A stretch of DNA of 28,212 bases from Bilophila wadsworthia ATCC 49260. Lineage in GTDB: Bacteria; Desulfobacterota; Desulfovibrionia; Desulfovibrionales; Desulfovibrionaceae. Positions 5,686 through 14,113 of the stretch are shown one piece after another. Both the position numbers and the translations under genes were made by a program. Position 1 is the first letter of the stretch. Each line of letters starts with the position of its first letter. Location of the stretch: the NCBI RefSeq assembly GCF_000701705.1, contig NZ_JNJP01000049.1, forward strand, positions 1 to 28,212, in the 5' to 3' direction. Under the pieces are notes generated by a model. That model was not told the origin of the DNA and ran no database searches. It saw only the letters and a program-made list of their open reading frames with translations.

Positions 5686-6975
5686 ATGAGCCAAATCACT
5701 CTCACTCCTCCTAATTTTGTTCATATTGACCCTAATTACCCATCAGCTTCTTATAAGGAGAGCGATGTTGCTATTGTTATAGAAAAGTTTTTTCAAGGAT
5801 CCTCAGATACTGCTTTACATGACTTGTTTCATTCTTTTCCAATTGATATGAAATTTACCAATGTTCCTGATATTTCTTCTTGGCCATATAACACTGTTTC
5901 TGCATATCAAATATCCCATGATATACATATTGGTATTCCTGCCACAAACAGCAGGGGAAATGTTGTATTGTTAGCGTTTGATCATAAAGGAAAAGTAAAT
6001 TCTCCAGCAGGTTTTGACGGGGTAGTTGCAGATTTTCGAAAGTCTAGTCAGGGATTTCTATTCCAATATGCACAACAAGATGGAGGATGTAAAATATCTC
6101 CTGACTGTTCTGTGATTTTGACCCCAGCACTTAGTGGATGTAGCTTTTTTATGCTGTCAGTAGGTGCGCAGAAATTTGCGTTTCACTCTAATGTAATCAA
6201 TGAAAATGCAGATTACAAAAGATTTAAAGGGGTAGTATATAATATTCTTAAAGAGATAGCCCATAGTGTTACTCCATTTAAAGAAGGAATCGGCGAGGTA
6301 TTAGATGAATTAGAACGTATTGAACAAAAATATATTGATATATCGAATGTTCGTAATGTTGCTCAAGTTGATGCTGCTAAGGCATTTGAATTATTTAAAA
6401 AAGCACCCTGTGATCAAGAGATTTCTCGAATTGCAACACAAGCAGAGCATATGTTTAGAGAGAAAGAAGAAGAGTCAGGAAAAATAGGAGATGAACTCAT
6501 TAGTGTACAAAGTAAATTTATGCAGCAGTTTGAAGATATCGTAAGACTTGCAAACCCATCGCTGGAAAATGATGTAGATGATATTTTTCAAGCATATTTT
6601 TCGGATCCAATGAAAGAATATGGTGTAATGGGTCTCTATGATAAACTGTGTCTGATCCTAACCAAAATGGAGGCGAGAGAGGCATTGAGTGGCCATTATG
6701 CGACAGTTGCGGATGCAATTTCACAATACCGAGGAGGAAAATCACCAGAACTAGCTGTAGCAATGGTAAAAGATGCTCAAGGAGAATGGGCGTTGTTGGA
6801 GCAGCCACTCATTCGACAGATCGATGGGAATACTGCGTTTGTCCATCATGCCGGAAATGCTAGGTCCAGAAAAATTACCCCACCAGATTTTTTAACAGCC
6901 TTGCACGATATGGCTCAGTCCAAAAGAGAAGAGGCTGGCATACTAAACGCGCCTACTATGCCAAATTATGTATAA
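5686..6975 (+). CDS. candidate CNF-type deamidase/effector (Cys-His motif), otherwise unknown
   Basis: This 429-residue, AT-rich gene sits in a GC-rich neighbourhood, with AGGAG before ATG 5686. No signal peptide or membrane segment is seen. Residues 145-170 read LTPALSGCSFFMLSVGAQKFAFHSNV. The Ser-Gly-Cys at 150-152 and the His at 167 are 15 residues apart. CNF1 (Cys866/His881) and dermonecrotic toxin (Cys1292/His1307) have the same spacing, and both deamidate or transglutaminate Rho GTPases. The beta-rich stretch before the motif (about 75-145) also suits that fold. Residues 185-345 look helical or coiled-coil, and the C-terminus is unassigned. A role as a prophage-borne effector or bacteriotoxin is inferred. 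Any Cys-His family sharing the CNF/CheD-like fold would look similar. Confidence 0.5.
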   Translation: MSQITLTPPNFVHIDPNYPSASYKESDVAIVIEKFFQGSSDTALHDLFHSFPIDMKFTNVPDISSWPYNTVSAYQISHDIHIGIPATNSRGNVVLLAFDHKGKVNSPAGFDGVVADFRKSSQGFLFQYAQQDGGCKISPDCSVILTPALSGCSFFMLSVGAQKFAFHSNVINENADYKRFKGVVYNILKEIAHSVTPFKEGIGEVLDELERIEQKYIDISNVRNVAQVDAAKAFELFKKAPCDQEISRIATQAEHMFREKEEESGKIGDELISVQSKFMQQFEDIVRLANPSLENDVDDIFQAYFSDPMKEYGVMGLYDKLCLILTKMEAREALSGHYATVADAISQYRGGKSPELAVAMVKDAQGEWALLEQPLIRQIDGNTAFVHHAGNARSRKITPPDFLTALHDMAQSKREEAGILNAPTMPNYV

Positions 6976-6985
6976 ATATAAATAG

Positions 6986-6997
6986 TAACGGGCTATA
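6986..6997 (+). repeat. 12-bp direct repeat TAACGGGCTATA, right of the CNF-like gene
   Basis: Right partner of 5537-5548. It lies 11 bases after the gene's stop codon and just before copy C of the terminator block. Confidence 0.4.
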
Positions 6998-7016
6998 ATG
7001 GGACAGTTGCCCATTT

Positions 7017-7077
7017 ATTGAGGCGTGATATGAGAAGTCACGGCGGAATCTCTTCCGCCGGGGCTTCTCGTTTATGC
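7017..7077 (+). terminator. terminator block copy C, between the CNF-like gene and integrase
   Basis: The block starts with ATTGAGGCGTGA, the end of the methyltransferase gene, and continues with a diverged version of the same hairpin: a perfect CGGCGGAA/TTCCGCCG stem (7041-7048 with 7053-7060) plus outer GAAG/CTTC pairs. It then runs on as CTTCTCGTTTATGC, as in copy A. The convergent integrase ends at 7093, so it may terminate in both directions. Confidence 0.7.
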
Positions 7078-7092
7078 AATGCGGTGTTTTTT

Positions 7093-8241
7093 CTATTCCT
7101 TCACCAGATCGTCAATCACGGACGAAGCTTTTTTCAATGCCTCATCGTGAAGATGTGCATAGCGTTGCGTCATTTGCGGGCTGCCGTGGGTAAGCAGCTT
7201 TTGCAACGTCAGGAGGTCTACCTTGCCGGATGACGCCAGCAACGAAGCGAAGGTATGACGTAACCCATGCATCGGGCGGAAGTGCTCTGGGAGTCCCGCT
7301 GTAGCCCTTATGCGGGTAAAGGCCCGGCGGCAGTCGCGGCGCGGTTTGTCCCATCCATCCGGGGAGGGGAAGACATACGGCCCGCGTCGGATGATGGAGG
7401 TAAAAACGTTCCGTGCCGCTTCAGGCATGGGAATTTTTTCCGTTCGCCCCTTTTTGGCTGTTTCGCCGCGTAGCGTGATGAAACCGTGCTCGAAGTCCAA
7501 GTCTTCCCACTGCAGGGACAGTATCGCCGTTTTCCGCATCCCGGTGCAAAGAGCCAGACGCATGGCGTTTGCGGCCTGTTGATCACGCTCGCCGCGCAAT
7601 ACTTCCAGCAATTTTGCGATTTGCTCAGAAGTCAGGTTTTCCGTGACGATATTATCGACCTTGGGCATTTCAAGGTTTCGGATGGAGCGGGGGACTTCAC
7701 AGCGTCCGCGGCGTTCTCCCCAACGGACGAGCCGCCGCAACAGGCTCAGGATGTTCTTGACAGTCTGAGGGGCCAACCCGGAAGAAAGCAGGCCGTCACG
7801 GAACGTATCAATCCTTTCGACCGTCATGTCGTCAGGCTTTTTGTCAGCGAATACCGGCTTGATGTGTTTCGAGTAGATGAACCTGTCTTCATCTATGCTT
7901 CGGTTCCCCGCCTTGCATTTGAAGAAATCCTCCCAAAGATTTTGGACAGTAACCCCAGAAGGGGAGGGGACGGTTGGTTTCCGTGCTTGTGCTTCGCGGA
8001 GTGCTTTTAAGGACGTAACGCCTTTTCCTGTCCTGATATTTTCGCGGATCCGGGAAAGTTGAGCATAGGCTTTTTCCGCCGTCCACCCTTCACTTGCCCA
8101 CCCTATGGCCTCTTCCTTATCTTTTCCGTCCAGCTTGTAGCGGATTGAAAAACAGCGATCGGGACGGATGCCGTGTTTCCGGGTAGGGTGTTCTCTGTAG
8201 CGTACTCCGAGGAACTTGGTTTTATACCACTGCACAGCCAT
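7093..8241 (-). CDS. int: phage tyrosine integrase
   Basis: This 382-residue protein has the usual integrase order: a basic N-terminal arm-binding part, a SAM-like core-binding domain (about 95-180) and the catalytic domain. The visible catalytic residues are Arg236 (CTGMRKTAI), a Lys near 263, His325 and Arg328 (HGLRHTF), His352 (LLTHGS) and the nucleophile Tyr361 (QRYAHL). AAGGAGG precedes ATG 8241. The gene points away from the tRNA-Sec fragment 150 bases upstream, as expected for an integrase next to its attachment site. All key residues are present, so the enzyme should be active. Confidence 0.95.
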   Translation of the reverse strand: MAVQWYKTKFLGVRYREHPTRKHGIRPDRCFSIRYKLDGKDKEEAIGWASEGWTAEKAYAQLSRIRENIRTGKGVTSLKALREAQARKPTVPSPSGVTVQNLWEDFFKCKAGNRSIDEDRFIYSKHIKPVFADKKPDDMTVERIDTFRDGLLSSGLAPQTVKNILSLLRRLVRWGERRGRCEVPRSIRNLEMPKVDNIVTENLTSEQIAKLLEVLRGERDQQAANAMRLALCTGMRKTAILSLQWEDLDFEHGFITLRGETAKKGRTEKIPMPEAARNVFTSIIRRGPYVFPSPDGWDKPRRDCRRAFTRIRATAGLPEHFRPMHGLRHTFASLLASSGKVDLLTLQKLLTHGSPQMTQRYAHLHDEALKKASSVIDDLVKE

Positions 8242-8390
8242 CGTTGAGGCCTCCTTGTATCCCGCTCTTATCCCGCGCCGGAGAGAAAAGCGAAAGGAAA
8301 CCGTAGTAACCTCTGGTAATGGTTGAACGTATAATATATTGTAAAAAAAGGATTTCAGGTGATGTGAAGTTATGCCGTATAATGTTGATT

Positions 8391-8458
8391 AGCAGTCTTC
8401 AAAACTGGTGGACGGTCGAAAGGTCGTTGGTAGGTTCGACTCCTATACGTTTCCGCCA
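8391..8458 (+). tRNA. 3' fragment of tRNA-Sec (UCA), likely prophage attachment site
   Basis: The sequence holds the anticodon arm CAGT-CTTCAAA-ACTG (anticodon TCA at 8399-8401), a long variable arm with a GAAA loop (8412-8427), a T arm with GGTTCGACTCC (8433-8443), and the acceptor 3' strand ACGTTTCC followed by G and CCA (8456-8458). These are hallmarks of selenocysteine tRNA. The 5' acceptor strand that would be needed (GGAAACGT) and the D arm are not found upstream, so this is a partial gene. Beside an integrase it is best explained as the duplicated 3' end made by integration; the complete copy should be at the element's other end, outside the window. Confidence 0.8.
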
Positions 8459-8469
8459 AAAAGAATCTC

Positions 8470-8510
8470 AAAAAGCCCCGCAAAGCCTCAAAAGCCTTGC
8501 GGGGCTTTTT
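8470..8510 (+). terminator. terminator downstream of the tRNA-Sec fragment
   Basis: A 14-bp stem AAAAAGCCCCGCAA/TTGCGGGGCTTTTT (8470-8483 with 8497-8510) ends in a T run. It probably was the native selC terminator and is close to symmetrical, so it may also act on the other strand. Confidence 0.85.
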
Positions 8511-8868
8511 ATCCAAGTTTCATACTCTCCAAGAGTCTCACTTGGTATATGGATATACCGTTATTTTGTCGGTAGTTCTGACAGTATTCTTATATGCTGG
8601 GTGCCGTTCGCCATACGGAACACGGGGAGCCGTTGAGATGGCCTACCGGCTTGGTCAGCTTGCCGGGCAGGTGTGTCGGTAGCCCATCCGTGGGATATAC
8701 GAGATATGACGCAGCCGCGGTTTTAAATGAAGCGTTGCTTCCCTTGAATCCGGCCGGGAACCGCCGCGCCGGGGGGCCGTCCTTGTTTGTGAGGCCGCTG
8801 CGGCTGGCAGTTTCGGTGCACTCATCATGATGAGCGGCCCAATGTGAACTGTCGGGGACAGAAAAGAG
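8511..8868. other. non-coding stretch between prophage end and autotransporter
   Basis: No ORF here has a credible ribosome site or composition. I see no RNA family, only the terminator that follows. Confidence 0.5.
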
Positions 8869-8900
8869 GAAGCCCCCAACCGTGAGGAAGGGGGCTTTGT
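8868..8900 (-). terminator. terminator of the autotransporter gene (repeated hairpin)
   Basis: The stem AAGCCCCC/GGGGGCTT (8870-8877 with 8890-8897) has a 12-base loop. The 29 bases 8870-8898 are identical to 17287-17315. Confidence 0.7.
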
Positions 8901-8921
8901 TGTGTGGGAGGTCGGAAAATT

Positions 8922-11900
8922 CTAGAACTTCCATTCCACAGCGAGGTTTCCGTAAACGGATGTTGCATCACGGCGGAAAAGTTCGCTCCCGGCGTTTAAG
9001 GAGAAAGAGACGTGCTTGTCCGTGTTGAAACGTACGCCCGCGCCGAGGCCAAGGCTGTCGCGGCCCGGGACCTTCACAGTGTTGGAGAAGCCCGCGTTGG
9101 CCGCTTCCACGAATGAGGCGTGCATCGTGCCCGCCTTGTCGAGCAGTTCGTGGTTCCACGCGGCGGAGGCGTGAGCCTTCCAGGTGGCGTGTTCGCCGAG
9201 TTGCCTTTCATTCGTGCTCATGCGGACACCGAGGCTGGAGCGCAGCGAGTGGAAGGTTTCGGAATCCAGATGGAGTCGGCTGCCCATGCCGTTGTCTTCC
9301 GTCAGGGACGGGCGTGACGAGAAGGCGTAGTCCAGCGCGGCGAAGGGCCCGGCCTTGATTGTACCCCAGTCGGCCTCATAGCCGCCGCCCGCACGGACCG
9401 AGCCCGAGAACCCGGTCCAGTCCTTGTTGTTTTCGCGGTTGTAGCCGTTGAAGGAAACGGCCCGCTTCATGCGCCAGTTCTCCACGCCCAGACGTCCGAT
9501 GCCGAAGACGTTCCAACCATCCCAGCCCGCCGGGGCGTACAGGCCCTGCGCGCCGAGATACAGTCCTTCGCCGCGCAGCTTTCCATTGGCATCGCCGGTC
9601 ATGGATTGGTGGTTGAACACGACGTGCCCGCCGACGGTCAGCCCGCCGGGCGTGCTCCGTTCCGCACCTCCGATCAGGCCGACGTTCGTGGCGTCGTAGC
9701 CGCCCATGCCGCTGCGTCCCGGCTGGTCGAACGTCCCTGCGTAGGGCTGTGCGAAAACATGCCATTCCCCGTCCTTTTGCGGAGCGCGGGAGAATGTGCC
9801 GGGAAGAATCAAATCGGAAAGCATACGGTGCATATCGAAACTCGCCAGCGCCGCATTGCCGTAGGCGTCGGGCGAAAGCTGGGAAAGGGCGTCGCGGACG
9901 GTGCTCCCGTCAGCCGCGGAGAAGTCCAGCGCCGCGTAGAGGTTCCGCATGTCGTCCCGTACCCCTTCAGCAGAGGAGAGCGCCCGGCCTACGTTGGCGG
10001 CGTTGCCGTTCGCGGCGTATCGGCTGTAGGCGTCGGCGGCGCGGGAGGAGAGGATTGTGGCCGTGCCGCCTTGAGGTGTGGCGGCCATTTCCAGCGTGGG
10101 CGAGTCCAAAAGAAGGTTTGTGGCATAAGCTTCCGTCAGGTTTCCGGAAGCTGTGATCGGCGTGAGGGAGAGGCTTCCCGCGTAATAGCCGGGCAGGGGA
10201 GCGAGATACAGGGTGCCGTTTACAACGGCGTTCCCGTTGACGGCGAGTCTGTCGGACGTGCCCGAAGCGTCGAATTCTGTGAACAGGCGCCCGGTCGCGG
10301 TCTGGTGATAGTCGCCGTTGATCGTAATGGTACCGATGCTATTGCCGGGGGCGACGATACCCGCGTTGGTGAAGGTGCCGTCTACGGAGACGTAGCCGTT
10401 GTCGAGGGCGTTCAGGGTGTACTCGGCATTGCCGCTCAGGGTCGCGCCCTCCCTTACGTTCACATCCAGCACCTCGGCCCGCCCGTTGAAGGACAGCGCG
10501 CCGCCGCCTACGGACATCCTGATGCTGTGCCTGCCGAGGATGTTGCCGTCGTAGCGCAGGCGGAAGTCCGGATCGGGCGCGTCCGTCGCCGATCCGTCGC
10601 CCGCCGCCAGACGGCCGAAACTCAGGCTGGTGAACAGATCGTCGCCGTTGGCGGCCGCTTGATCTTGCTGCACGTCCGAGTTGCCGGGGTTCCAGTCCGA
10701 AATGATGTCCCCGCTCAGCGCCGCCCCGTTTACGATGTTGATGTTTTTTACCCAGGCGTTGCGGGAAATGTATATGGCGGCCGCATTCCCGGACAGGGGG
10801 CCGCTTACGTCGAAACGCTCCGTAAGCGGGCCTTTCAGTTCGTCGAGCAGCTCGTACCGTTCATAAAGCTGGGTGACGATGTTGCCGGACTCATCCTCTG
10901 CGGCTTCCGTCCGGCTTCGGATGTATGAGCCGCGGTATTCGGCGGTCAGGCCGGAGTCCAGGCCGAGCAGGCTGCCGCCGAAGTCGAAGCGCGCACCCGC
11001 GCCGCCGGTCCCTGTAGCCCGGATTTCTCCCCGGCTGACGACGTTCTGGCCTTTGCCGTAAGCTAGAAGCAGCCCCGTGCCATAGGCTCCGTCGGCGGAC
11101 ACGTGCACTCCAGGGGCGATGCGTAGGGTGTTGGCCTCGCCGTCCACGCGGATTCCGGTTCCGGCTGTGCCGCAGGCCAGCAGATCCGCGGTCTGGGTGA
11201 TGTCGTTGCCGCTGCCGTAGATATGCAGACCCACGCCGTAGGCCGCGGTGTTGGGCTGCCCGGGCAGATACGCCGTGCCGTCGGCGTTGCGGGCAAAATA
11301 CCCCTGTCCGTTGCTGAGCGTCAGGTTGTCCCCGTAAACGGAAAAACCGTAAAAATTTTTGCGGTCAATCGTGTACCCGATATCCTGAAGCGCTGCGAGT
11401 TCGGCTTCCATGAAAACCTGATAGTTGCGGTAGTCCTGATGGCTCATGAGGCTGCGGTCCAGCTCGATGTGCGACAGATCCAGGCTATCCCCTTCAAAGC
11501 CTTCTATCGGCAGCCCGCCGTTCAGCGCGCCCGCCAGCACCTCGCTCACATGTGTTCCTTTGAAGAGGACGCCGCTTTCCGTCATCTCGCCGACCGTGAA
11601 CACGGGGTCGGCCCCCGGCGCGGTTTCTGGTTCTGACCGGACGACTTCCATGTCGGTTGTGGGGGTGACGCCGTATCGATCGACCAAGTGGCGATCCCAA
11701 GGAGAGATCTCCGTATCGAATCCATACACGGGGTTACCGTCATCGTCTTCCCCCACGAGGGCCAAGGAGGAAATGCCCAGGGCATGGCCCATTTCATGGT
11801 ACAGGGTTCCGACCAGATCTATGCCGTTGCCCGTGGGCAGGGGCGACGGGATGTCCGGAATGCTGAAATTCATTTTGCCGATCCGTATCTGGGCCGGAGG

Positions 11901-12323
11901 ATTCATGCTTTGATCGCCGATGAGTGCGCCCGCCAACCCGCTGGATCCCTCCCAGGGAGTCCCATGCCACGTCGGATTCGCAACGCTTATCGCATCGGCG
12001 TTTACCTCGTTCATGGTGCCCACGTTGATGGCGGCGGGTACGGCGTTGTTCGCTCCGGGACCGAGAATGTCCGCCCAGAGTTCCACGGCCTGGGTAACGG
12101 CGTCTTTCTGCGCGGCGCTCAACTGCCAGGTGGAGACTTCTCCTTCCGTCTCAGAAAGGGCGTTGCCGTACTCTTCCCCCTGATCAAAAAAGCGCAGTTG
12201 GAACAGGGGGGTGTTTGCATGGTCGGTTACGACGCGCGTTTCATAGGCCGACGCCTGCGTTTCCCAGAGCAGGAAAAACGCGGCGGCCAGCGTCAGGCAG
12301 TGGAAAAAACGGTTCCGGGGCAT
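8922..12323 (-). CDS. type V autotransporter with a zinc-metalloprotease-like passenger head
   Basis: This 1133-residue protein starts at ATG 12323, behind AAAGGAG; an in-frame ATG 15 codons earlier has no such site. A signal peptide (about 1-26, ending TQASA) is followed by a globular domain with HEMGHALGIS at 176-185. His176, Glu177 and His180 form a HExxH zinc site, and Gly183 follows as in many zincins, but the metzincin third His is not at the usual place. The middle (about 350-830) is a glycine- and asparagine-rich beta-helix passenger with autotransporter repeats. The last 280 residues are a beta-barrel ending in the canonical Trp-Lys-Phe. The passenger would be exposed at the cell surface. 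Substrate unknown; a catalytic role needs the missing third ligand. Confidence 0.88.
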   Translation of the reverse strand: MPRNRFFHCLTLAAAFFLLWETQASAYETRVVTDHANTPLFQLRFFDQGEEYGNALSETEGEVSTWQLSAAQKDAVTQAVELWADILGPGANNAVPAAINVGTMNEVNADAISVANPTWHGTPWEGSSGLAGALIGDQSMNPPAQIRIGKMNFSIPDIPSPLPTGNGIDLVGTLYHEMGHALGISSLALVGEDDDGNPVYGFDTEISPWDRHLVDRYGVTPTTDMEVVRSEPETAPGADPVFTVGEMTESGVLFKGTHVSEVLAGALNGGLPIEGFEGDSLDLSHIELDRSLMSHQDYRNYQVFMEAELAALQDIGYTIDRKNFYGFSVYGDNLTLSNGQGYFARNADGTAYLPGQPNTAAYGVGLHIYGSGNDITQTADLLACGTAGTGIRVDGEANTLRIAPGVHVSADGAYGTGLLLAYGKGQNVVSRGEIRATGTGGAGARFDFGGSLLGLDSGLTAEYRGSYIRSRTEAAEDESGNIVTQLYERYELLDELKGPLTERFDVSGPLSGNAAAIYISRNAWVKNINIVNGAALSGDIISDWNPGNSDVQQDQAAANGDDLFTSLSFGRLAAGDGSATDAPDPDFRLRYDGNILGRHSIRMSVGGGALSFNGRAEVLDVNVREGATLSGNAEYTLNALDNGYVSVDGTFTNAGIVAPGNSIGTITINGDYHQTATGRLFTEFDASGTSDRLAVNGNAVVNGTLYLAPLPGYYAGSLSLTPITASGNLTEAYATNLLLDSPTLEMAATPQGGTATILSSRAADAYSRYAANGNAANVGRALSSAEGVRDDMRNLYAALDFSAADGSTVRDALSQLSPDAYGNAALASFDMHRMLSDLILPGTFSRAPQKDGEWHVFAQPYAGTFDQPGRSGMGGYDATNVGLIGGAERSTPGGLTVGGHVVFNHQSMTGDANGKLRGEGLYLGAQGLYAPAGWDGWNVFGIGRLGVENWRMKRAVSFNGYNRENNKDWTGFSGSVRAGGGYEADWGTIKAGPFAALDYAFSSRPSLTEDNGMGSRLHLDSETFHSLRSSLGVRMSTNERQLGEHATWKAHASAAWNHELLDKAGTMHASFVEAANAGFSNTVKVPGRDSLGLGAGVRFNTDKHVSFSLNAGSELFRRDATSVYGNLAVEWKF

Positions 12324-12368
12324 ACATCTCTCCTTTTTACGAGGCCTTCTTGTTTGTACGTAGACCAT

Positions 12369-12745
12369 ATTCCTCTAGCATTCAATGGAGGCTCTTCATT
12401 ATGTCGAAACATGTTCGGAGTGCGCTTTTTTATGTCTTGCGCCGTTGTGGGGACATATGTGTGAAGAGGGGGAAGAAAGGAGGGAGGGGGGGACTGAAAT
12501 CCCCTTTACGGCCTGCCCCGTCGAAATGGCGGCGGTGATTCCATTGACAGAAACAGTTTTGTGTTAGAGCTTGAAAAGCGCTTTTCAGAGAGCCGGTTTT
12601 TCATGGAGACTAGACCGAACTATATGGGCGGAGGCTCCGGTCTGTTCACCTTTTTCTCTGCCTGATAGGGGCTGTTGCCCTGTTTGATGCCTGCGAAGAG
12701 AGGCATGTTCCGAGCGTTTCAGCTGAAAAAGACTGGGAGGGGATT
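12369..12745. other. intergenic region between divergent autotransporter and MFS genes
   Basis: This 377-bp stretch should hold both divergent promoters, but no clear -35/-10 pair stands out. It contains a perfect 16-base palindrome at 12572-12587. Small ORFs here lack coding character. Confidence 0.5.
12572..12587. promoter_or_regulatory. perfect 16-bp palindrome, candidate operator
   Basis: TGAAAAGCGCTTTTCA reads the same on both strands. It lies about 160 bases upstream of the MFS gene and 250 upstream of the autotransporter. The symmetry suits a dimeric repressor; no regulator gene is adjacent. Confidence 0.4.
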
Positions 12746-13939
12746 ATGTCGGGTCATCCTCGCACTCATCAGAATGCGATCTTGAGAACCTATGCCGGGC
12801 TTCTGTTGATTTCCATTTGCGTCTATACGCTGATGTATGCTCCGCAACCCATGTTCAACTCGGTGAGCAGGGATTTCGGTGTGGACAAAGGCTCCACGGG
12901 GCTGCTCGTCAGCGTGTTCATGCTGTCGCTCGCCGTCTCGCCTCTCTGCGTGGGGATGCTGCTCAGCCGTATCGGCGTGCGGCGTGCCATTCTGGGGGCT
13001 TCCCTCCTGCTCGGTATAAGCGGCGTGGGGATTTGGTTTGCCCCGTCCTTTCTTGTCCTTCTCGGCATCCGCGCTTTACAGGCGTTGCTGGTTCCGGTGG
13101 TGCTCACAGCCGTCATGTCCGGCATTGCCGTCATGTTCCGCCACCTGGATCTCAACCGTGCGCTTGCGGGCTATGTGACCTCCAATCTTGTCGGTTCGCT
13201 GTGCGGTCGAATTATCGGAGGCTGGGCTGCGCAGATGTTCGGGTGGCGTGCCACGCTCGCCGTTATCTGTTTTTTCTTTTTCCTTGTCCTCCTCTTCATC
13301 CGAAGCATTCCGGAAATGCGCAACGCCAGTGCGCGCCTCCACAGCCCACGTGAATACCTCGCCGTTTTCAAGGGCAGGGGGGTCCCCAGTCTCTTTTTCG
13401 CCGAAGCCTGCGGTATCTTTGTCTTCGCCGCCATCGGCAACCTTATCCCTTTCCGTATGGCGGAACTCGGGCAGGGCCACTCCGAGGGGCTCATCGGACT
13501 CATGTATTTCGGGTATTCCGTCGGCCTTGTCGCTTCGTTGTCCCTTGCGCCGCTCATGCGCGTGTTTAAGACGCCAACAAGGCTTATTCTTTTCGCGTCC
13601 GCCGTCTATGTCGCCTCCTGTCTCACGCTTGCGGTCCCTTCCCTTTGGGCCTTGTTCGGCGGGCTATGGCTCATAGCCTTTGGGGAGTTTGTCGTCCATT
13701 CCATCAGCCCCGGCCTTATCAACCATCAGGCCATGCTCTCCGGTCATGGCGACCGCGGTATGGTCAATGGGCTTTTTCTTTCCTGTTATTATTTCGGCGG
13801 GCTTCTCGGCTCCTACATCCCCGGAGCTCTCTATTCGGGGTTCGGCTGGTTTGCCTGCTACCTCTGTATTCAACTCGTCCAGGTTGCCGCGTTTTTCGTT
13901 CTGTTCAGACTGCACCGGACGGCACCTGACTTGCGGTAG
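12746..13939 (+). CDS. major facilitator superfamily transporter, YnfM-like
   Basis: This 397-residue protein has about 12 hydrophobic segments. An MFS-A-like loop GMLLSRIGVRRAILGA lies between segments 2 and 3 (about residues 72-87), and the N-terminus YTLMYAPQPMFNSVSRDFGVDKGSTGLLVSVFMLSLA resembles the YnfM/arabinose-efflux-like branch. GGGAGGGG precedes ATG 12746. Such proteins export small molecules by proton antiport in the inner membrane. The substrate cannot be told. It stands alone, with the next gene 175 bases away. Confidence 0.9.
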   Translation: MSGHPRTHQNAILRTYAGLLLISICVYTLMYAPQPMFNSVSRDFGVDKGSTGLLVSVFMLSLAVSPLCVGMLLSRIGVRRAILGASLLLGISGVGIWFAPSFLVLLGIRALQALLVPVVLTAVMSGIAVMFRHLDLNRALAGYVTSNLVGSLCGRIIGGWAAQMFGWRATLAVICFFFFLVLLFIRSIPEMRNASARLHSPREYLAVFKGRGVPSLFFAEACGIFVFAAIGNLIPFRMAELGQGHSEGLIGLMYFGYSVGLVASLSLAPLMRVFKTPTRLILFASAVYVASCLTLAVPSLWALFGGLWLIAFGEFVVHSISPGLINHQAMLSGHGDRGMVNGLFLSCYYFGGLLGSYIPGALYSGFGWFACYLCIQLVQVAAFFVLFRLHRTAPDLR

Positions 13940-14113
13940 AACGGCCTGCCCGGCTTGCGTTTCGGCTTCGGGATGTCATGCCCCGTCCGCCTTCACAGTC
14001 TTTTGGGGCTCCTGCGGGGCTGTTGACATGCCCGGGGGCTTGGGCTTCCCTCCCCAATAGGACCGCCTTTTTGCGGGAACGGGGCTTCTGTCCTGCGGAA
14101 GAGGAGAGAAACG

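Noticed and set aside
8391..8458. A complete, functional tRNA-Sec gene
   Set aside because: The 5' acceptor strand GGAAACGT and the D arm are missing upstream.
9606..10928. 440-codon plus-strand ORF inside the autotransporter
   Set aside because: Antisense frame; the minus-strand protein has signal peptide, passenger and barrel.
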